Shown: positions 18,165 through 26,580, numbered from the stretch's first letter. The stretch: 64,000 nt of DNA from Leptogranulimonas caecicola (GCF_023168405.1 NZ_AP025285.1:1362001-1426000); one strand, 5' to 3'. Notes: generated from the sequence alone by a model not told the origin. Made by a program: numbers and translations.

Positions 18165-18212
18165 AGGTTATAAAAAGATAACGACGCAGGTTATCACCTG
18201 CGCCGCCACAGA
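18165..18212 (-). terminator. Probable argS terminator
   Basis: On the minus strand GCAGGT-GATA-ACCTGC is followed after a short spacer by TCTTTTTATAA. The stem is short (6-7 pairs with flanking pairs), so it is less certain than the other terminators here. Confidence 0.5.
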
Positions 18213-18223
18213 ATCGTTACGAT

Positions 18224-20095
18224 TTATGCCTCTTGGGGCTCTTCGTTGCGATACATCTTGTGAGGAGCTGAAACTCCAATGAGCTTGAGAGCCACTTCCA
18301 GGTTGATGCGCACCGCATCGCAGACTGCCAAACGGGCGCGGGTAAGCTCGGGGTCTACCGGGTTGTTCTCAGAGGGCAGGATCTGACACTCGTTGTAGAA
18401 GCGATGGAAGTTGGAAGCCAGCTCCTGCACGTAGTGGGTGATCCGGAAGGGTGCACGGTCACGGGCACAACCTGCGATAAGGTCGGTGAACTTGGACATA
18501 GTACGGGCCAGCTCGGCCTCAGCAGGGTTGGTGAGCAGAGAGAGGTTGGGATCCTCGCCAATAGCCTTTTGAGCTACGGCTTCCATGCCCATCTTCTCTG
18601 CCTCCTCATAGGTCACGCCTGCAGCGCGACGCAGGATGGAGCAGATGCGGGCATGGGCGTACTGCACATAGTAGACAGGATTGGAGCTGTCCTGACGGCG
18701 TACCGCCTCAATGTCAAAGTCGATGGTCTGGTTGGAGCTGCGGGAGATGAGGGTGTAGCGAGTGGCGTCAGGGCCGGCCTCTTCGATGAGCTCGTCGAAG
18801 CTCACCATGGTGCCGCGGCGCTTGGACATGCGCACGGGCTCGCCATTGCGAAGCAGATTCACAAACTGGCCCAGCAGCACCTCGTACTTACCGGGGAAGC
18901 CCAAGGCGGCAGCCGCAGCTTGCACACGCTTGATGTAGCCGTGGTGGTCTGCGCCCAGAATGTTGATCTCATAGTCATACTCGGTGAGCTTGTCCCAGGT
19001 ATAGGCTACGTCGGAGGCAAAGTAGGTGTACTCGCCGTTGGACTTGACCACTACGCGGTCTTTGTCATCACCAAAGTCAGTGGTGCGGAGCCATAGGGCG
19101 CCGTCATCGGTGCGGTAGAGAAGGCCCTTGTCCTCCATCATCTTGAAGGTGCGGCTGATGGGACTCTCGCCGTTCTCGTCTTCCACATAGAAGGCACGCT
19201 CGCTCTTCCAGTTATCAAAGTGGCAGCGCACCGAATCGCAGGTCTCTTTGATGGCAGCCAGCTGACGCTGGTAGGCGCGCTCGCGGAACTCAGGGGCGCG
19301 TACGGACTCGTCCACATCCACCCACTTGTCGCCATCCACTTCGTAGAAGTGCTTGGCGATCTTGATGATGTAGTCTCCGCCGTAGGAGTTGCCGCCCAGC
19401 GCCTCATTGAAGGCGTCCATGTAGGGGTGAGTCTCAGGATGAGAATCGTCCTCGTCCTCGATGTAGTTCTCGCGGTCTTGGATGAGGTAGTCCACCGCGC
19501 CCTGAGCATCCAGGACAAACTTCTCCATGACCTCCACCAGCTGGAGGTAACGCTGGGCCACGGACTCGCCAAAGACGTCCATCTGAGAACCGTGATCATT
19601 GATGTAATACTCACGCTGCACATCGTAACCAGCGAAGTCCAGTACGTTGCACAGGGAATCGCCAATGGCAGCCCAGCGGCCATGGCCCACATGGAGAGGG
19701 CCGGTGGGATTGGCAGAAATGAACTCTACCTGGACCTTTTCACCATGTCCGATATCCGAGCGGCCAAAGTCGGGGCCCTCAGCGCGGGCCTCGGCGAAGA
19801 TCTCGTTATGAGCAGCGGTGTTGAGATAGAAGTTGATAAAGCCAGGGCCGGCGATCTCCACTTTCTCAATCTCGTCAGAGGCAGGCAGGTATTCTACGAT
19901 GGCCGCAGCGATCTTAGGAGGAGCCATGCGGGCCAAGCGGGCAGAGCGCAGTGCCACCGTAGAGGTCCACTCGCCATGCGAGGTGTCTGCCGGGCGCTCG
20001 ACACCTGCGTCCTCCACCACAAACTCAGGCAGCACACCGGCTTCCTGAGCTGCAGCAATGGCCTGTTTTACAAGCTCCTCGATGGTTTCGGGCAT
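18224..20095 (-). CDS. argS: Arginyl-tRNA synthetase
   Basis: Class I synthetase that charges tRNA-Arg, 623 residues. The N-terminal Add-1 domain is followed by the HIGH box GPLHVGHGRW, the family-typical NDHGSQ region and the KMSKS-like loop RMSKRRGTMVS, then the C-terminal anticodon-binding helical domain. It has a large acidic insertion (DRENYIEDEDD). The ATG at 20095 has AAAGGAT before it; the frame extends further upstream without a ribosome site. Confidence 0.96.
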   Translation of the reverse strand: MPETIEELVKQAIAAAQEAGVLPEFVVEDAGVERPADTSHGEWTSTVALRSARLARMAPPKIAAAIVEYLPASDEIEKVEIAGPGFINFYLNTAAHNEIFAEARAEGPDFGRSDIGHGEKVQVEFISANPTGPLHVGHGRWAAIGDSLCNVLDFAGYDVQREYYINDHGSQMDVFGESVAQRYLQLVEVMEKFVLDAQGAVDYLIQDRENYIEDEDDSHPETHPYMDAFNEALGGNSYGGDYIIKIAKHFYEVDGDKWVDVDESVRAPEFRERAYQRQLAAIKETCDSVRCHFDNWKSERAFYVEDENGESPISRTFKMMEDKGLLYRTDDGALWLRTTDFGDDKDRVVVKSNGEYTYFASDVAYTWDKLTEYDYEINILGADHHGYIKRVQAAAAALGFPGKYEVLLGQFVNLLRNGEPVRMSKRRGTMVSFDELIEEAGPDATRYTLISRSSNQTIDFDIEAVRRQDSSNPVYYVQYAHARICSILRRAAGVTYEEAEKMGMEAVAQKAIGEDPNLSLLTNPAEAELARTMSKFTDLIAGCARDRAPFRITHYVQELASNFHRFYNECQILPSENNPVDPELTRARLAVCDAVRINLEVALKLIGVSAPHKMYRNEEPQEA

Positions 20096-20267
20096 GGGGA
20101 TATCCTTTCTTCTCAAAAGAGCAATCACAAGATACGCGATCTCATAAAGTAAGCGATTTTATCCAAAACAAACCATAGCATCCTGAGACACGCCCCCGGC
20201 AGCAGGTTCTATTGGGCGCCGGGTCTTTGCACATTGAAGCATCTAGGGGCAAAAGGCGAGCCCAGGG

Positions 20268-21764
20268 CTAGATTCGTCGCTCGCTATGGCTGGCACGCTC
20301 GCGCTCCTCGCGGGCCAGTTGGCTGCGAAGAGAAGAGAGACCGGGCTCGAGCCCTACAGGATAGAGCTGCGGATTGAGGAAGCGGCGGGTGGCCGCATCC
20401 AAATACATCATCGCGTCGCGGCAGCGCTGACGCGCTTGGGCAATGGTGCCGTTTTCACCGGCACCCTTGCCGCCCAGCACCATGGGCACCAGGACGTCTG
20501 AGGCCTCTGCGCCGCGAAAGTCATAGACCGTGTCTGCGTCGAGGACATTGACGGCAAAGCCGTCTTGGGAGGGATCGCGATACTCGTCATCAATAATCAC
20601 GTCGCCAATGGGCACGCCAGCGGCGTCGCGGTAGCGCACCAGTCGCTGGACGCCTGGGATAGTGCGCTTATAGGCCATCTCAGAGAGCTTCATGGTGGGC
20701 TGCCACTGACTTTGACCTGCGCTCTTGTAGGCGGAGAGCTTGTAGACACCGCCCAAAGAGGGCTGCGGATCGCAGGTGGCCAGCTTAGTACCTACCCCAA
20801 AGGAGTCGATGGGGGCGCCCTGGGCAAAGAGGGACTGAATGGTGTATTCATCCAAGTCATTGGATGCGCTGATCTTTACGTAGTCCAGGCCCTCTTCGTC
20901 AAAACGCGCACGGGCCATCTTGGAGAGCTTCGCCAGATCCCCAGAGTCGATGCGCACGGCAGCCAGACGCTCGCCTGCAGCCTCCATCTCCTTGGCCACC
21001 ACGATGGCGTTCTCTATGCCCTGCACCACGTCATAGGTATCGAGCAGCAGCACGCAGTTCTTGGGAAATGACTTGGCGAACGCACGAAAGGCGTCTATCT
21101 CTTTAGGAAAGGCCATGACCCAGCTATGGGCATGGGTGCCAAAGACCGGAATGCCGTATATCTTTCCTGCGAGCACATTGGAAGTGGAACTGGCGCCACC
21201 AATATAGCTGGCACGTGCCACAGCCAAGCCGCCATCAGGACCTTGAGCACGACGAAGGCCAAAGTCGCTTACTGCGTGACCTTCGGCTGCCTGTACCACG
21301 CGGGCGGTCTTGGTAGCCACCAGGGATTGGAAATTCACCAGGTTGAGCAGCGCAGTTTCGATAAGCTGGCAGGCAATGATGGGCCCTTGGACGCGTACCA
21401 AAGGCTCTCGAGGAAATACGATGTCGCCTTCTTGCACCGCATAGATGTCCAGATCTATGGAGAAGCCGGCCAAATAGTCCAAGAACTCTTCCTTGAACAT
21501 AGGGCCGCCGCCGGGGGCCTCAAGGGAGCGCAGGTACTCAATGGAGTCTGGCGCGAACTTGAAGTTCTCTACCAGGTCTGCGATTTGGCCCGTACCGCAG
21601 GCTATGGTATAACCCCCGCCAAAGGGATTCTCGCGAAAGAACACCGTGAAGGCACCGTGGGTGTCTGTCATGCCGGCCTCCCAAAACCCCTGAGCCATAG
21701 TGAGCTCATAGAGGTCTGTGTTGAGAGCCACGTCGGTAGGTACGGTGCGATCAGTGAGGGACAT
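20268..21764 (-). CDS. pncB: Nicotinate phosphoribosyltransferase
   Basis: Makes nicotinate mononucleotide from nicotinate and PRPP in the NAD salvage pathway. 498 residues, start ATG with CTGGAGGACC upstream. The N-terminal LNTDLYELTMAQ, the region YIGGASSTSN, the HAHSWVMAF catalytic histidine region and IDSGDLAKLSK are family hallmarks. It stands as a single minus-strand gene, downstream of a terminator. Confidence 0.95.
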   Translation of the reverse strand: MSLTDRTVPTDVALNTDLYELTMAQGFWEAGMTDTHGAFTVFFRENPFGGGYTIACGTGQIADLVENFKFAPDSIEYLRSLEAPGGGPMFKEEFLDYLAGFSIDLDIYAVQEGDIVFPREPLVRVQGPIIACQLIETALLNLVNFQSLVATKTARVVQAAEGHAVSDFGLRRAQGPDGGLAVARASYIGGASSTSNVLAGKIYGIPVFGTHAHSWVMAFPKEIDAFRAFAKSFPKNCVLLLDTYDVVQGIENAIVVAKEMEAAGERLAAVRIDSGDLAKLSKMARARFDEEGLDYVKISASNDLDEYTIQSLFAQGAPIDSFGVGTKLATCDPQPSLGGVYKLSAYKSAGQSQWQPTMKLSEMAYKRTIPGVQRLVRYRDAAGVPIGDVIIDDEYRDPSQDGFAVNVLDADTVYDFRGAEASDVLVPMVLGGKGAGENGTIAQARQRCRDAMMYLDAATRRFLNPQLYPVGLEPGLSSLRSQLAREERERASHSERRI

Positions 21765-21854
21765 TGGTCCTCCAGTCAGAAAGCTTGAAAGCGCAAGGCC
21801 TTAGAAAGGCATGAATGCCTTCCATAGTAACGCGCTTGCGCAATTGTTACGGCC

Positions 21855-21950
21855 CTAAGTATCAAGCGGACATAGGGTTGCAATTAAATCAGCGTCTCGT
21901 TTAAGGGACCGGAGCCACTGCGCAACGGCTGCTTCAGAGATGTCGGCCAT
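21855..21950 (-). CDS. Possible 31-residue peptide upstream of pncB
   Basis: A short frame starts with ATG at 21950, preceded by GGGAGCAGCATCG, and ends before pncB. The peptide begins MADISEAAVAQWLRSLK and resembles an amphipathic helix. It could be a leader peptide or a chance frame; there is no other support. Confidence 0.25.
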   Translation of the reverse strand: MADISEAAVAQWLRSLKRDADLIATLCPLDT

Positions 21951-21969
21951 CGATGCTGCTCCCTTCTAC

Positions 21970-22010
21970 AAAAAAAGCGCCAAGGCACTCATAGGGAGTG
22001 CCTTGGCGCA
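21970..22010 (-). terminator. Rho-independent terminator
   Basis: GCGCCAAGGCACTC and GAGTGCCTTGGCGC make a perfect 14-base stem followed on the minus strand by TTTTTTT. It ends the small coiled-coil operon (22034-22884). Confidence 0.92.
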
Positions 22011-22033
22011 AAGCCCGCAGCTTATAGCAAAGC

Positions 22034-22339
22034 CTACTTTGGGGCGGTAACTACATAGATGATGCCGGCGATAAGCAATACAAAACAAATGGCCAGCACG
22101 ATCTTTTGAGCCACTGGCATACGCAGATCATCGTCTGGCTCCATACGCTGACGTGCCTGTTCGAGCTGAGCGTCTTCCGCGGCTCGCTGAGCCTGCTGGA
22201 CCTTCTCGGCACGCAGCTGCTCTAGCTCGGCACGCTCCCTTTGAGCAGCTTCCTGCTCCTGGCGGGCGGCCTTCTCGGCACGCAGCTGCTCTAGCTCGGC
22301 ACGCTCTTGATCAGTGAGCGAGTTGTTCTGATCTGCCAT
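22034..22339 (-). CDS. Small coiled-coil protein with C-terminal membrane anchor
   Basis: 101 residues. A Glu/Gln/Arg-rich coiled coil contains the repeat RAELEQLRAEK twice, encoded by two near-identical DNA copies of about 38 bases (22200-22237 and 22270-22307). One hydrophobic helix follows (about residues 78-97), then a short tail. This is a tail-anchored helix with the coiled coil in the cytoplasm. Family unknown. It is the last gene of a three-gene unit of small charged proteins with 27- and 56-base spacings. Confidence 0.65.
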   Translation of the reverse strand: MADQNNSLTDQERAELEQLRAEKAARQEQEAAQRERAELEQLRAEKVQQAQRAAEDAQLEQARQRMEPDDDLRMPVAQKIVLAICFVLLIAGIIYVVTAPK

Positions 22340-22366
22340 AGGTCTCCCAATCTGTTGAGGTCGAGG

Positions 22367-22585
22367 CTACTTGTCCTCAGCCTCCATCTCGGCGACCAGG
22401 ACATCCTTGGCTGCTTTGGCCTCGGCCTTATCGGCCTCGCGCTCAGATTCAAGGCTATGCTCGAGCTTGCCCTCGTGCTCCTCGAGCTGCTCGTGCTCGG
22501 CCTTGACGGCCTCTTCGCGCTCCATCTTTTCTTTGCCGCCAATACCAGAACGGTTGTTAAGCGGCTCATCATAGATATATGCCAT
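22367..22585 (-). CDS. Small acidic coiled-coil protein
   Basis: 72 residues, almost entirely Glu/Lys/Ala-rich helix, no membrane segment. The ATG is preceded by GTGAGGAGCCAAC. Family not recognised. It is the middle gene of the three-gene unit; all three encode charged helices and may act together, which is only an inference from arrangement. Confidence 0.6.
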   Translation of the reverse strand: MAYIYDEPLNNRSGIGGKEKMEREEAVKAEHEQLEEHEGKLEHSLESEREADKAEAKAAKDVLVAEMEAEDK

Positions 22586-22641
22586 GTTGGCTCCTCACAA
22601 AAGAGGGCGCGCACAAGTGGGCGCCCTGCCGACAGTTGAGG

Positions 22642-22884
22642 CTAACGGCCGATCTCCTCATCGCGCGTGGTCTCATAGTCAGAGTCGTACTGCGTTTGAC
22701 GAAGATAACCCTTCTCCTCGTTCTCGATCATGTCTGCCCGAGCGGCGTTGAGCGTCTCGCGGTGCTTCTTGGCAGCCTCGTGGCGGTTGTCAAGCGCCTC
22801 CTGCTCAGCCTCGGTCATCTCTTGGGGACGGTCGAGATTCTTGGATTCTTGAGTCTCTTGGTCACGGTCGAAGTAATCGAACAT
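22642..22884 (-). CDS. Small charged protein
   Basis: 80 residues, start MFDYFDRDQE with AGGAGGAGAC directly upstream, which decides the start against a longer frame. Rich in Glu, Asp, Arg and Gln; helical, no membrane segment. It is the first gene of the unit with 22367 and 22034. Function unknown. Confidence 0.6.
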   Translation of the reverse strand: MFDYFDRDQETQESKNLDRPQEMTEAEQEALDNRHEAAKKHRETLNAARADMIENEEKGYLRQTQYDSDYETTRDEEIGR

Positions 22885-23069
22885 GTCTCCTCCTAAGATG
22901 CCAGACACGATCATCTGGCGTGGTCTATACCCTGAAGCCTGATGGACAAAAGGGCTTTACCCAATCTCTGGAAAACTCGGAGACGTAAATGAGGGATTCG
23001 TTCATAAATCAACGGTCTGCGGCAGGTAAACATATCTATGTTGGGTCCCCCGACGGAAGGCTTTTGAGA

Positions 23070-24011
23070 CTACAGCTCCGGGCCCTCCACTCCCGTGGTG
23101 TCGAAAGAGGGCACGAAACTCTCTGACACCGTGCCGCCTTGTTGCCACCACAGGCGCTCAAATCCCAGGTCGTCGGCATGATCGAGCACCAGTTCGTACT
23201 CTTCTGAACTCACTGTGAGCGCCAGCTCGTCCTCGCGGGCCCGACATCGCTCGTTGGGGGTGTACTGGTTCATGACCGAAAGATCGCAATCGTTGCCGCA
23301 AATCTCCCATACGCGGTCAAGCACCGTGCAGGAATCCTGGGCGTGACCGGGCATCACTAGATGGCGCACCACAATGCCTTGAGCAAGCGTGCCGTCCTCG
23401 CGCTCCACTCGCCCTCCTTTGGCAGCCGTCACTTCATGCATGGCGCGCAATGCGGCTGTTGCCACCTCGGGATAGGTTGGGGCTGCCGAGAAACGCTGAG
23501 CCACCTGGCTTGAGGCGTATTTGAAGTCAGGAAGCCAGATGTCGATGTAGGGTTCCAACTCATAGATAAGCTGGGGATCCTCAAAACCCGAGCTATTGCA
23601 AAGGATGGGCAGCATGAGCCCGGCCTCTTTGGCCCGTGCGATTGCCGCAGCCACCGTGGGTGCAAAGTGAAGGGCGGTAACCAGATTGATGTTGAGCGCT
23701 CCTTGGGCTTGCAGCTCGATCATTATGGCTGCCAAGCGCCCCTCGCTTATCTCAACCCCAAAGCCACCAGAGCTGATCTCATGGTTTTGACAAAAGACGC
23801 AGCCCATGGGGCATCCTGAGAAGAAGATGGCTCCAGAGCCGGCCTCTCCCGAGATGGGAGGCTCCTCCCAATAATGAAGTGCCGCACGCGCCACTTTGAG
23901 CTGGGACGTCATGCCGCAAAGACCGCGTTGACCTGCCGTGCGGTCAACGCCGCACCTGCGAGGGCACAGGGTGCATTGGCGATAGAGAGCGGGGTCGAGA
24001 AGCTGCGCCAT
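23070..24011 (-). CDS. Radical SAM protein, PflA/COG1313 type
   Basis: 313 residues. A cysteine-rich N-terminus (CTLCPRRC..) precedes the radical SAM cluster motif seen as GCPMGCVFCQN, then a TIM-barrel-like body. The family resembles pyruvate formate-lyase activases; the target protein of this branch is not known. The four-cysteine N-terminus suggests an extra metal site. The start is ATG at 24011. It lies downstream of tRNA-Ala on the same strand, separated by a terminator. Confidence 0.85.
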   Translation of the reverse strand: MAQLLDPALYRQCTLCPRRCGVDRTAGQRGLCGMTSQLKVARAALHYWEEPPISGEAGSGAIFFSGCPMGCVFCQNHEISSGGFGVEISEGRLAAIMIELQAQGALNINLVTALHFAPTVAAAIARAKEAGLMLPILCNSSGFEDPQLIYELEPYIDIWLPDFKYASSQVAQRFSAAPTYPEVATAALRAMHEVTAAKGGRVEREDGTLAQGIVVRHLVMPGHAQDSCTVLDRVWEICGNDCDLSVMNQYTPNERCRAREDELALTVSSEEYELVLDHADDLGFERLWWQQGGTVSESFVPSFDTTGVEGPEL

Positions 24012-24025
24012 AGGGGCTCCAAACT

Positions 24026-24060
24026 AAAAAAGGACGCTCTGCTCAAGCGTCCTCTTAAAA
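24026..24060 (-). terminator. Terminator after tRNA-Ala
   Basis: AGGACGCT and AGCGTCCT form a stem with a 7-base loop and, on the minus strand, are followed by TTTTTTAG. It lies 23 bases beyond the tRNA 3' end. Confidence 0.85.
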
Positions 24061-24082
24061 AGGCATTGCGCCTTGAAGTATG

Positions 24083-24158
24083 TGGTGGAGACGAAGGGAA
24101 TCGAACCCTCGGCCTCTGCCATGCGACGGCAGCGCTCTCCCAGCTGAGCTACGTCCCC
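24083..24158 (-). tRNA. tRNA-Ala (anticodon CGC)
   Basis: A full cloverleaf on the minus strand: acceptor GGGGACG with CGTCTCC, D arm GCTC..GAGC, anticodon arm CTGCC-GTCGCAT-GGCAG giving anticodon CGC, T arm GAGGGTTCGATTCCCTTC, encoded CCA. It reads GCG codons. Confidence 0.95.
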
Positions 24159-24212
24159 TTGGGAAGTGCATCGCTGAGTATGGCAGACCACAGGCAAAGC
24201 TGTCAATGTAAA

Positions 24213-24246
24213 AGGCCAGGATGCTAAAAAGAATGCATCCTGGCCT
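24213..24246 (-). terminator. Terminator of the 6S-like RNA
   Basis: AGGCCAGGATGC and GCATCCTGGCCT form a perfect 12-base stem with a 10-base loop, followed by TTTTAC on the minus strand. No protein gene precedes it on that strand, which points to a non-coding transcript. Confidence 0.85.
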
Positions 24247-24257
24247 GGTAATTGCTA

Positions 24258-24417
24258 GTCGACCTCGCGGGACGATAATGAACCCACCTCTCACAGGTGG
24301 GTGTCCTCGTCGTCGGTTCCAGCTTCCTCATCAACGGAGGATACCTGTACTGAGATCGAGATGCGGACTCCCTGAAAAAACTTGTCGGTTCACCCAGTTT
24401 GTACCGCGAAGATCGAC
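24258..24417 (-). ncRNA. Probable 6S RNA (ssrS-like)
   Basis: On the minus strand a roughly 160-base transcript is closed by a long terminal helix: GTCGATCTTCGCGG near the 5' end pairs with CCCGCGAGGTCGAC near the 3' end. Inside are a large unpaired central region, a distal helix, and near the 3' end a hairpin CCCACCT..AGGTGGG followed by TTCA, a layout typical of 6S RNA, which mimics an open promoter and binds RNA polymerase. A strong terminator follows 11 bases later and there is no open frame. The assignment is from structure; a covariance search would settle it. Confidence 0.6.
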
Positions 24418-24637
24418 AACCTCATCTTACCCAACCCTTATTTTTTAGTCACGAGCACGCTCCAGAAGACCGCAAACGCTACCATTTCTGCGGAAAACGG
24501 CATCTGGATGCCCAGGCGGGCCTTTACGAGCTCGCAAGGTCTGTGGGGGCATTTGGGGAAGAAGCTCGCCTGACGTACACTAAGAGCTCCAAGACAATGA
24601 CAGGCGCGCCCAAGCAGCGCCCTAGAAAGGAGCACAG

Positions 24638-25810
24638 GTGGCCCTACTATCGTGGTTTCCCTATGCCTGTGTCTTTCTGGCCGCGCTTTTGGGTTGCGTG
24701 ATCACCACCCCAATCGCTCGCAGGATTGCCGTACGCGCAGGCGCCATCGATGTGCCCTCGCGCAGGCGCGTCAACACGCATCCCATCCCCCGCATGGGCG
24801 GCATCTCCATCTTTCTCGGCTTGGCTGCTGCAGCTGTCGTGCAATGGCTTGGGACTACCTACCTGAGCTGGCCCGTCGTGCTTATCCCTAGCCCCAAGCT
24901 GTCTGTCACCTACCATGGCATCGTGGCCTCTATGATCTGCATCTTTGCGGTAGGCCTGGTGGATGACGCGAAATCCCTCAGGCCTCTCCCCAAGCTTGTT
25001 GGTCAAATCCTGGCAGCCACCATCGCTGCCGCCAGCGGCCTTTTGATTGGCGACATCGTGAACCCCTTTGGCGGCCCTGAGATTGCCTTGGGCCCTCTGG
25101 CCTACCCGGTCACCGTCATCTACCTGGTAGCCTTCGCCAACATCGTCAACCTTATCGATGGCTTAGATGGGCTTGCGGCAGGCATCACTTGTATTTCCAG
25201 CTTCACCATGTTCATCTTGTCCGTGCTCTGCGGGCGGGTTGACGCTGCCACCTTCGCGTTGGCCCTGTGTGGTGCCACCCTGGGCTTTTTGCGTTACAAC
25301 TTCTCCCCCGCCTGCATCTTCATGGGTGATTCCGGCTCGCTTTTGCTGGGCTTTACTCTAGGATGCATCTCACTGCTCTCGGTCACGCGCGTAGCCGGCA
25401 TCACCACCCTGCTTTTGCCTTTGGTGCTCGCCGGTATCCCCATTATCGATACCTTCTCAGCCATCGTCCGGCGCAAGCGCGCCCATATCTCTGTGGGCCA
25501 AGCCGATCGCGGCCACATCCACCACCGCCTCATCGCCGAAGGCTTCGACCAGCGTCAGGCGGTAGTCCTCATCTACCTCTGGACCGCTGCCCTCTGCCTA
25601 GGCGCCGTCATCATGACCCAGGTGGAAGTAGGTCCCCGCATCGTGGTCTTTTGCCTGTTGGTGGCCATGTCTGCCGTCTTTGTGATCAAGCTCAAGCTTT
25701 TCCAGCCGGTGCTGCTTCACCATTATGACGATCAGGGCAACGACGAGCTCATTGGGCCCGACGACCCCAGCTTCAAAGAAGAGGCCCATCGCCAGCACAT
25801 GGATTCCTAG
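24638..25810 (+). CDS. WecA/TagO-type undecaprenyl-phosphate sugar-1-phosphate transferase
   Basis: 390-residue polytopic membrane enzyme that transfers a HexNAc-1-phosphate from UDP to undecaprenyl phosphate, the first step of teichoic-acid-like or surface polysaccharide synthesis. Motifs: GLVDDAKSL (metal-binding Asp pair), NLIDGLDGLA, FMGDSGSLLLGF and the histidine motif HIHHRL typical of WecA/TagO rather than MraY. About ten membrane helices. The start is GTG at 24638 with AGAAAGGAG before it. The C-terminus has a hydrophilic tail. No neighbouring glycosyltransferases are present. Confidence 0.9.
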   Translation: MALLSWFPYACVFLAALLGCVITTPIARRIAVRAGAIDVPSRRRVNTHPIPRMGGISIFLGLAAAAVVQWLGTTYLSWPVVLIPSPKLSVTYHGIVASMICIFAVGLVDDAKSLRPLPKLVGQILAATIAAASGLLIGDIVNPFGGPEIALGPLAYPVTVIYLVAFANIVNLIDGLDGLAAGITCISSFTMFILSVLCGRVDAATFALALCGATLGFLRYNFSPACIFMGDSGSLLLGFTLGCISLLSVTRVAGITTLLLPLVLAGIPIIDTFSAIVRRKRAHISVGQADRGHIHHRLIAEGFDQRQAVVLIYLWTAALCLGAVIMTQVEVGPRIVVFCLLVAMSAVFVIKLKLFQPVLLHHYDDQGNDELIGPDDPSFKEEAHRQHMDS

Positions 25811-26182
25811 CAAGATTATTGAAGGGGCGAGGCCTATCTTGCCCAGCGAGTTCTTCGCGCAGCGAAGAGGTTTGAAGATGGAAGGGATAGACCCCACCTC
25901 TTCCATGGCCGTCGGGCAAGACAGATGGGCCTATAGGACAGATAGCGTGCGGTGATAAGGGATGGTGGCCTGCGTCAGACCTGCCTCAACGCCCCTAACC
26001 TGTAGGCCAAATTTACCTTCATGATTTACAAGTGCTCTTTGCGGCTAGAAGAGGGGCAGTGTGAAAGCAGGGCCGCTTTCACACTGCAAAACCCCGGCTA
26101 AATAACGGAAGTTCAAAAGCAGACCTGCCTGTGAGATGGGAACGCAGGACAGATGAGGTTTGGACTGGGCGCCGCTTCATGC

Positions 26183-26358
26183 CTACTAAGTACCATTTCG
26201 CGCCTACTAAGTACTTAGTAGGCCGATTTCGCCCAAAATCTGCGTCTTATTTTATTTAAGTATTACATCACCCAAGCTCACAAAGTTGGTTTCATATTAA
26301 ATTGTACTTAGTAGGCGCCTGCTGGAGGAAATGTACGGAGGAAATGTACTTAGTAGGC
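26183..26358. repeat. Five copies of a 13-base word GCCTACTAAGTAC
   Basis: Copies read forward at 26183-26195 and 26204-26216 and in reverse at 26213-26225, 26304-26316 and 26346-26358. The second and third overlap into a perfect 22-base palindrome. Between them is an AT-rich stretch. The arrangement suggests protein-binding sites or a degraded mobile element end; neither is proven. Confidence 0.75.
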
Positions 26359-26418
26359 CCCAGCGTTGTCTCTCTTCTGCATCTTGGTCCTGCAGGCCTC
26401 ACAGACCACCTTTTTCAT
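26350..26418 (-). CDS. Possible 22-residue CxxC peptide
   Basis: Starts ATG at 26418 after AGGAGGGCTCG, encodes MKKVVCEACRTKMQKRDN and four more residues, and stops within a GCCTACTAAGTAC repeat. The CxxC and basic character look like a fragment of a zinc ribbon. It could be real or a remnant. Confidence 0.3.
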   Translation of the reverse strand: MKKVVCEACRTKMQKRDNAGAY

Positions 26419-26450
26419 CGAGCCCTCCTACCACTAGGATGTAACGGCCC

Positions 26451-26498
26451 GATTCTGCAGCCTTTAGCTGGGGCGATTCTGCAGCCTTTAGCTGGGGC
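26451..26498. repeat. 24-base tandem duplication
   Basis: Two identical adjacent 24-base units beginning GATTCTGCAGCC and ending TTTAGCTGGGGC, at 26451-26474 and 26475-26498. No coding frame spans them. Confidence 0.9.
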
Positions 26499-26580
26499 AC
26501 TACTGCATTGGATAGCGCACTTTCTGTCCGGGTCCCTTAAGCCGAAATATGCTCCAACCTTGGGCGGCAGGGTTTCTCGG

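Larger units (their letters stand above)
17830..18223. promoter_or_regulatory. AT-rich intergenic region
   Basis: About 390 bases, strikingly AT-rich for this genome from about 17930 to 18180, with many TTATT/AATTA runs. It holds the promoter side of the MarR-type gene and the 3' end of argS. No gene, tRNA or clear DnaA-box cluster was seen. It may be strongly bent or easily melted DNA. Confidence 0.5.

Noticed and set aside
17930-18180. Replication origin in the AT-rich stretch
   Set aside because: No cluster of DnaA boxes was seen and no dnaA/dnaN neighbours are present.
26035-26095. Hairpin GCAGTGTGAAAGC/GCTTTCACACTGC as a terminator
   Set aside because: No T run on either side; kept only as a hairpin.
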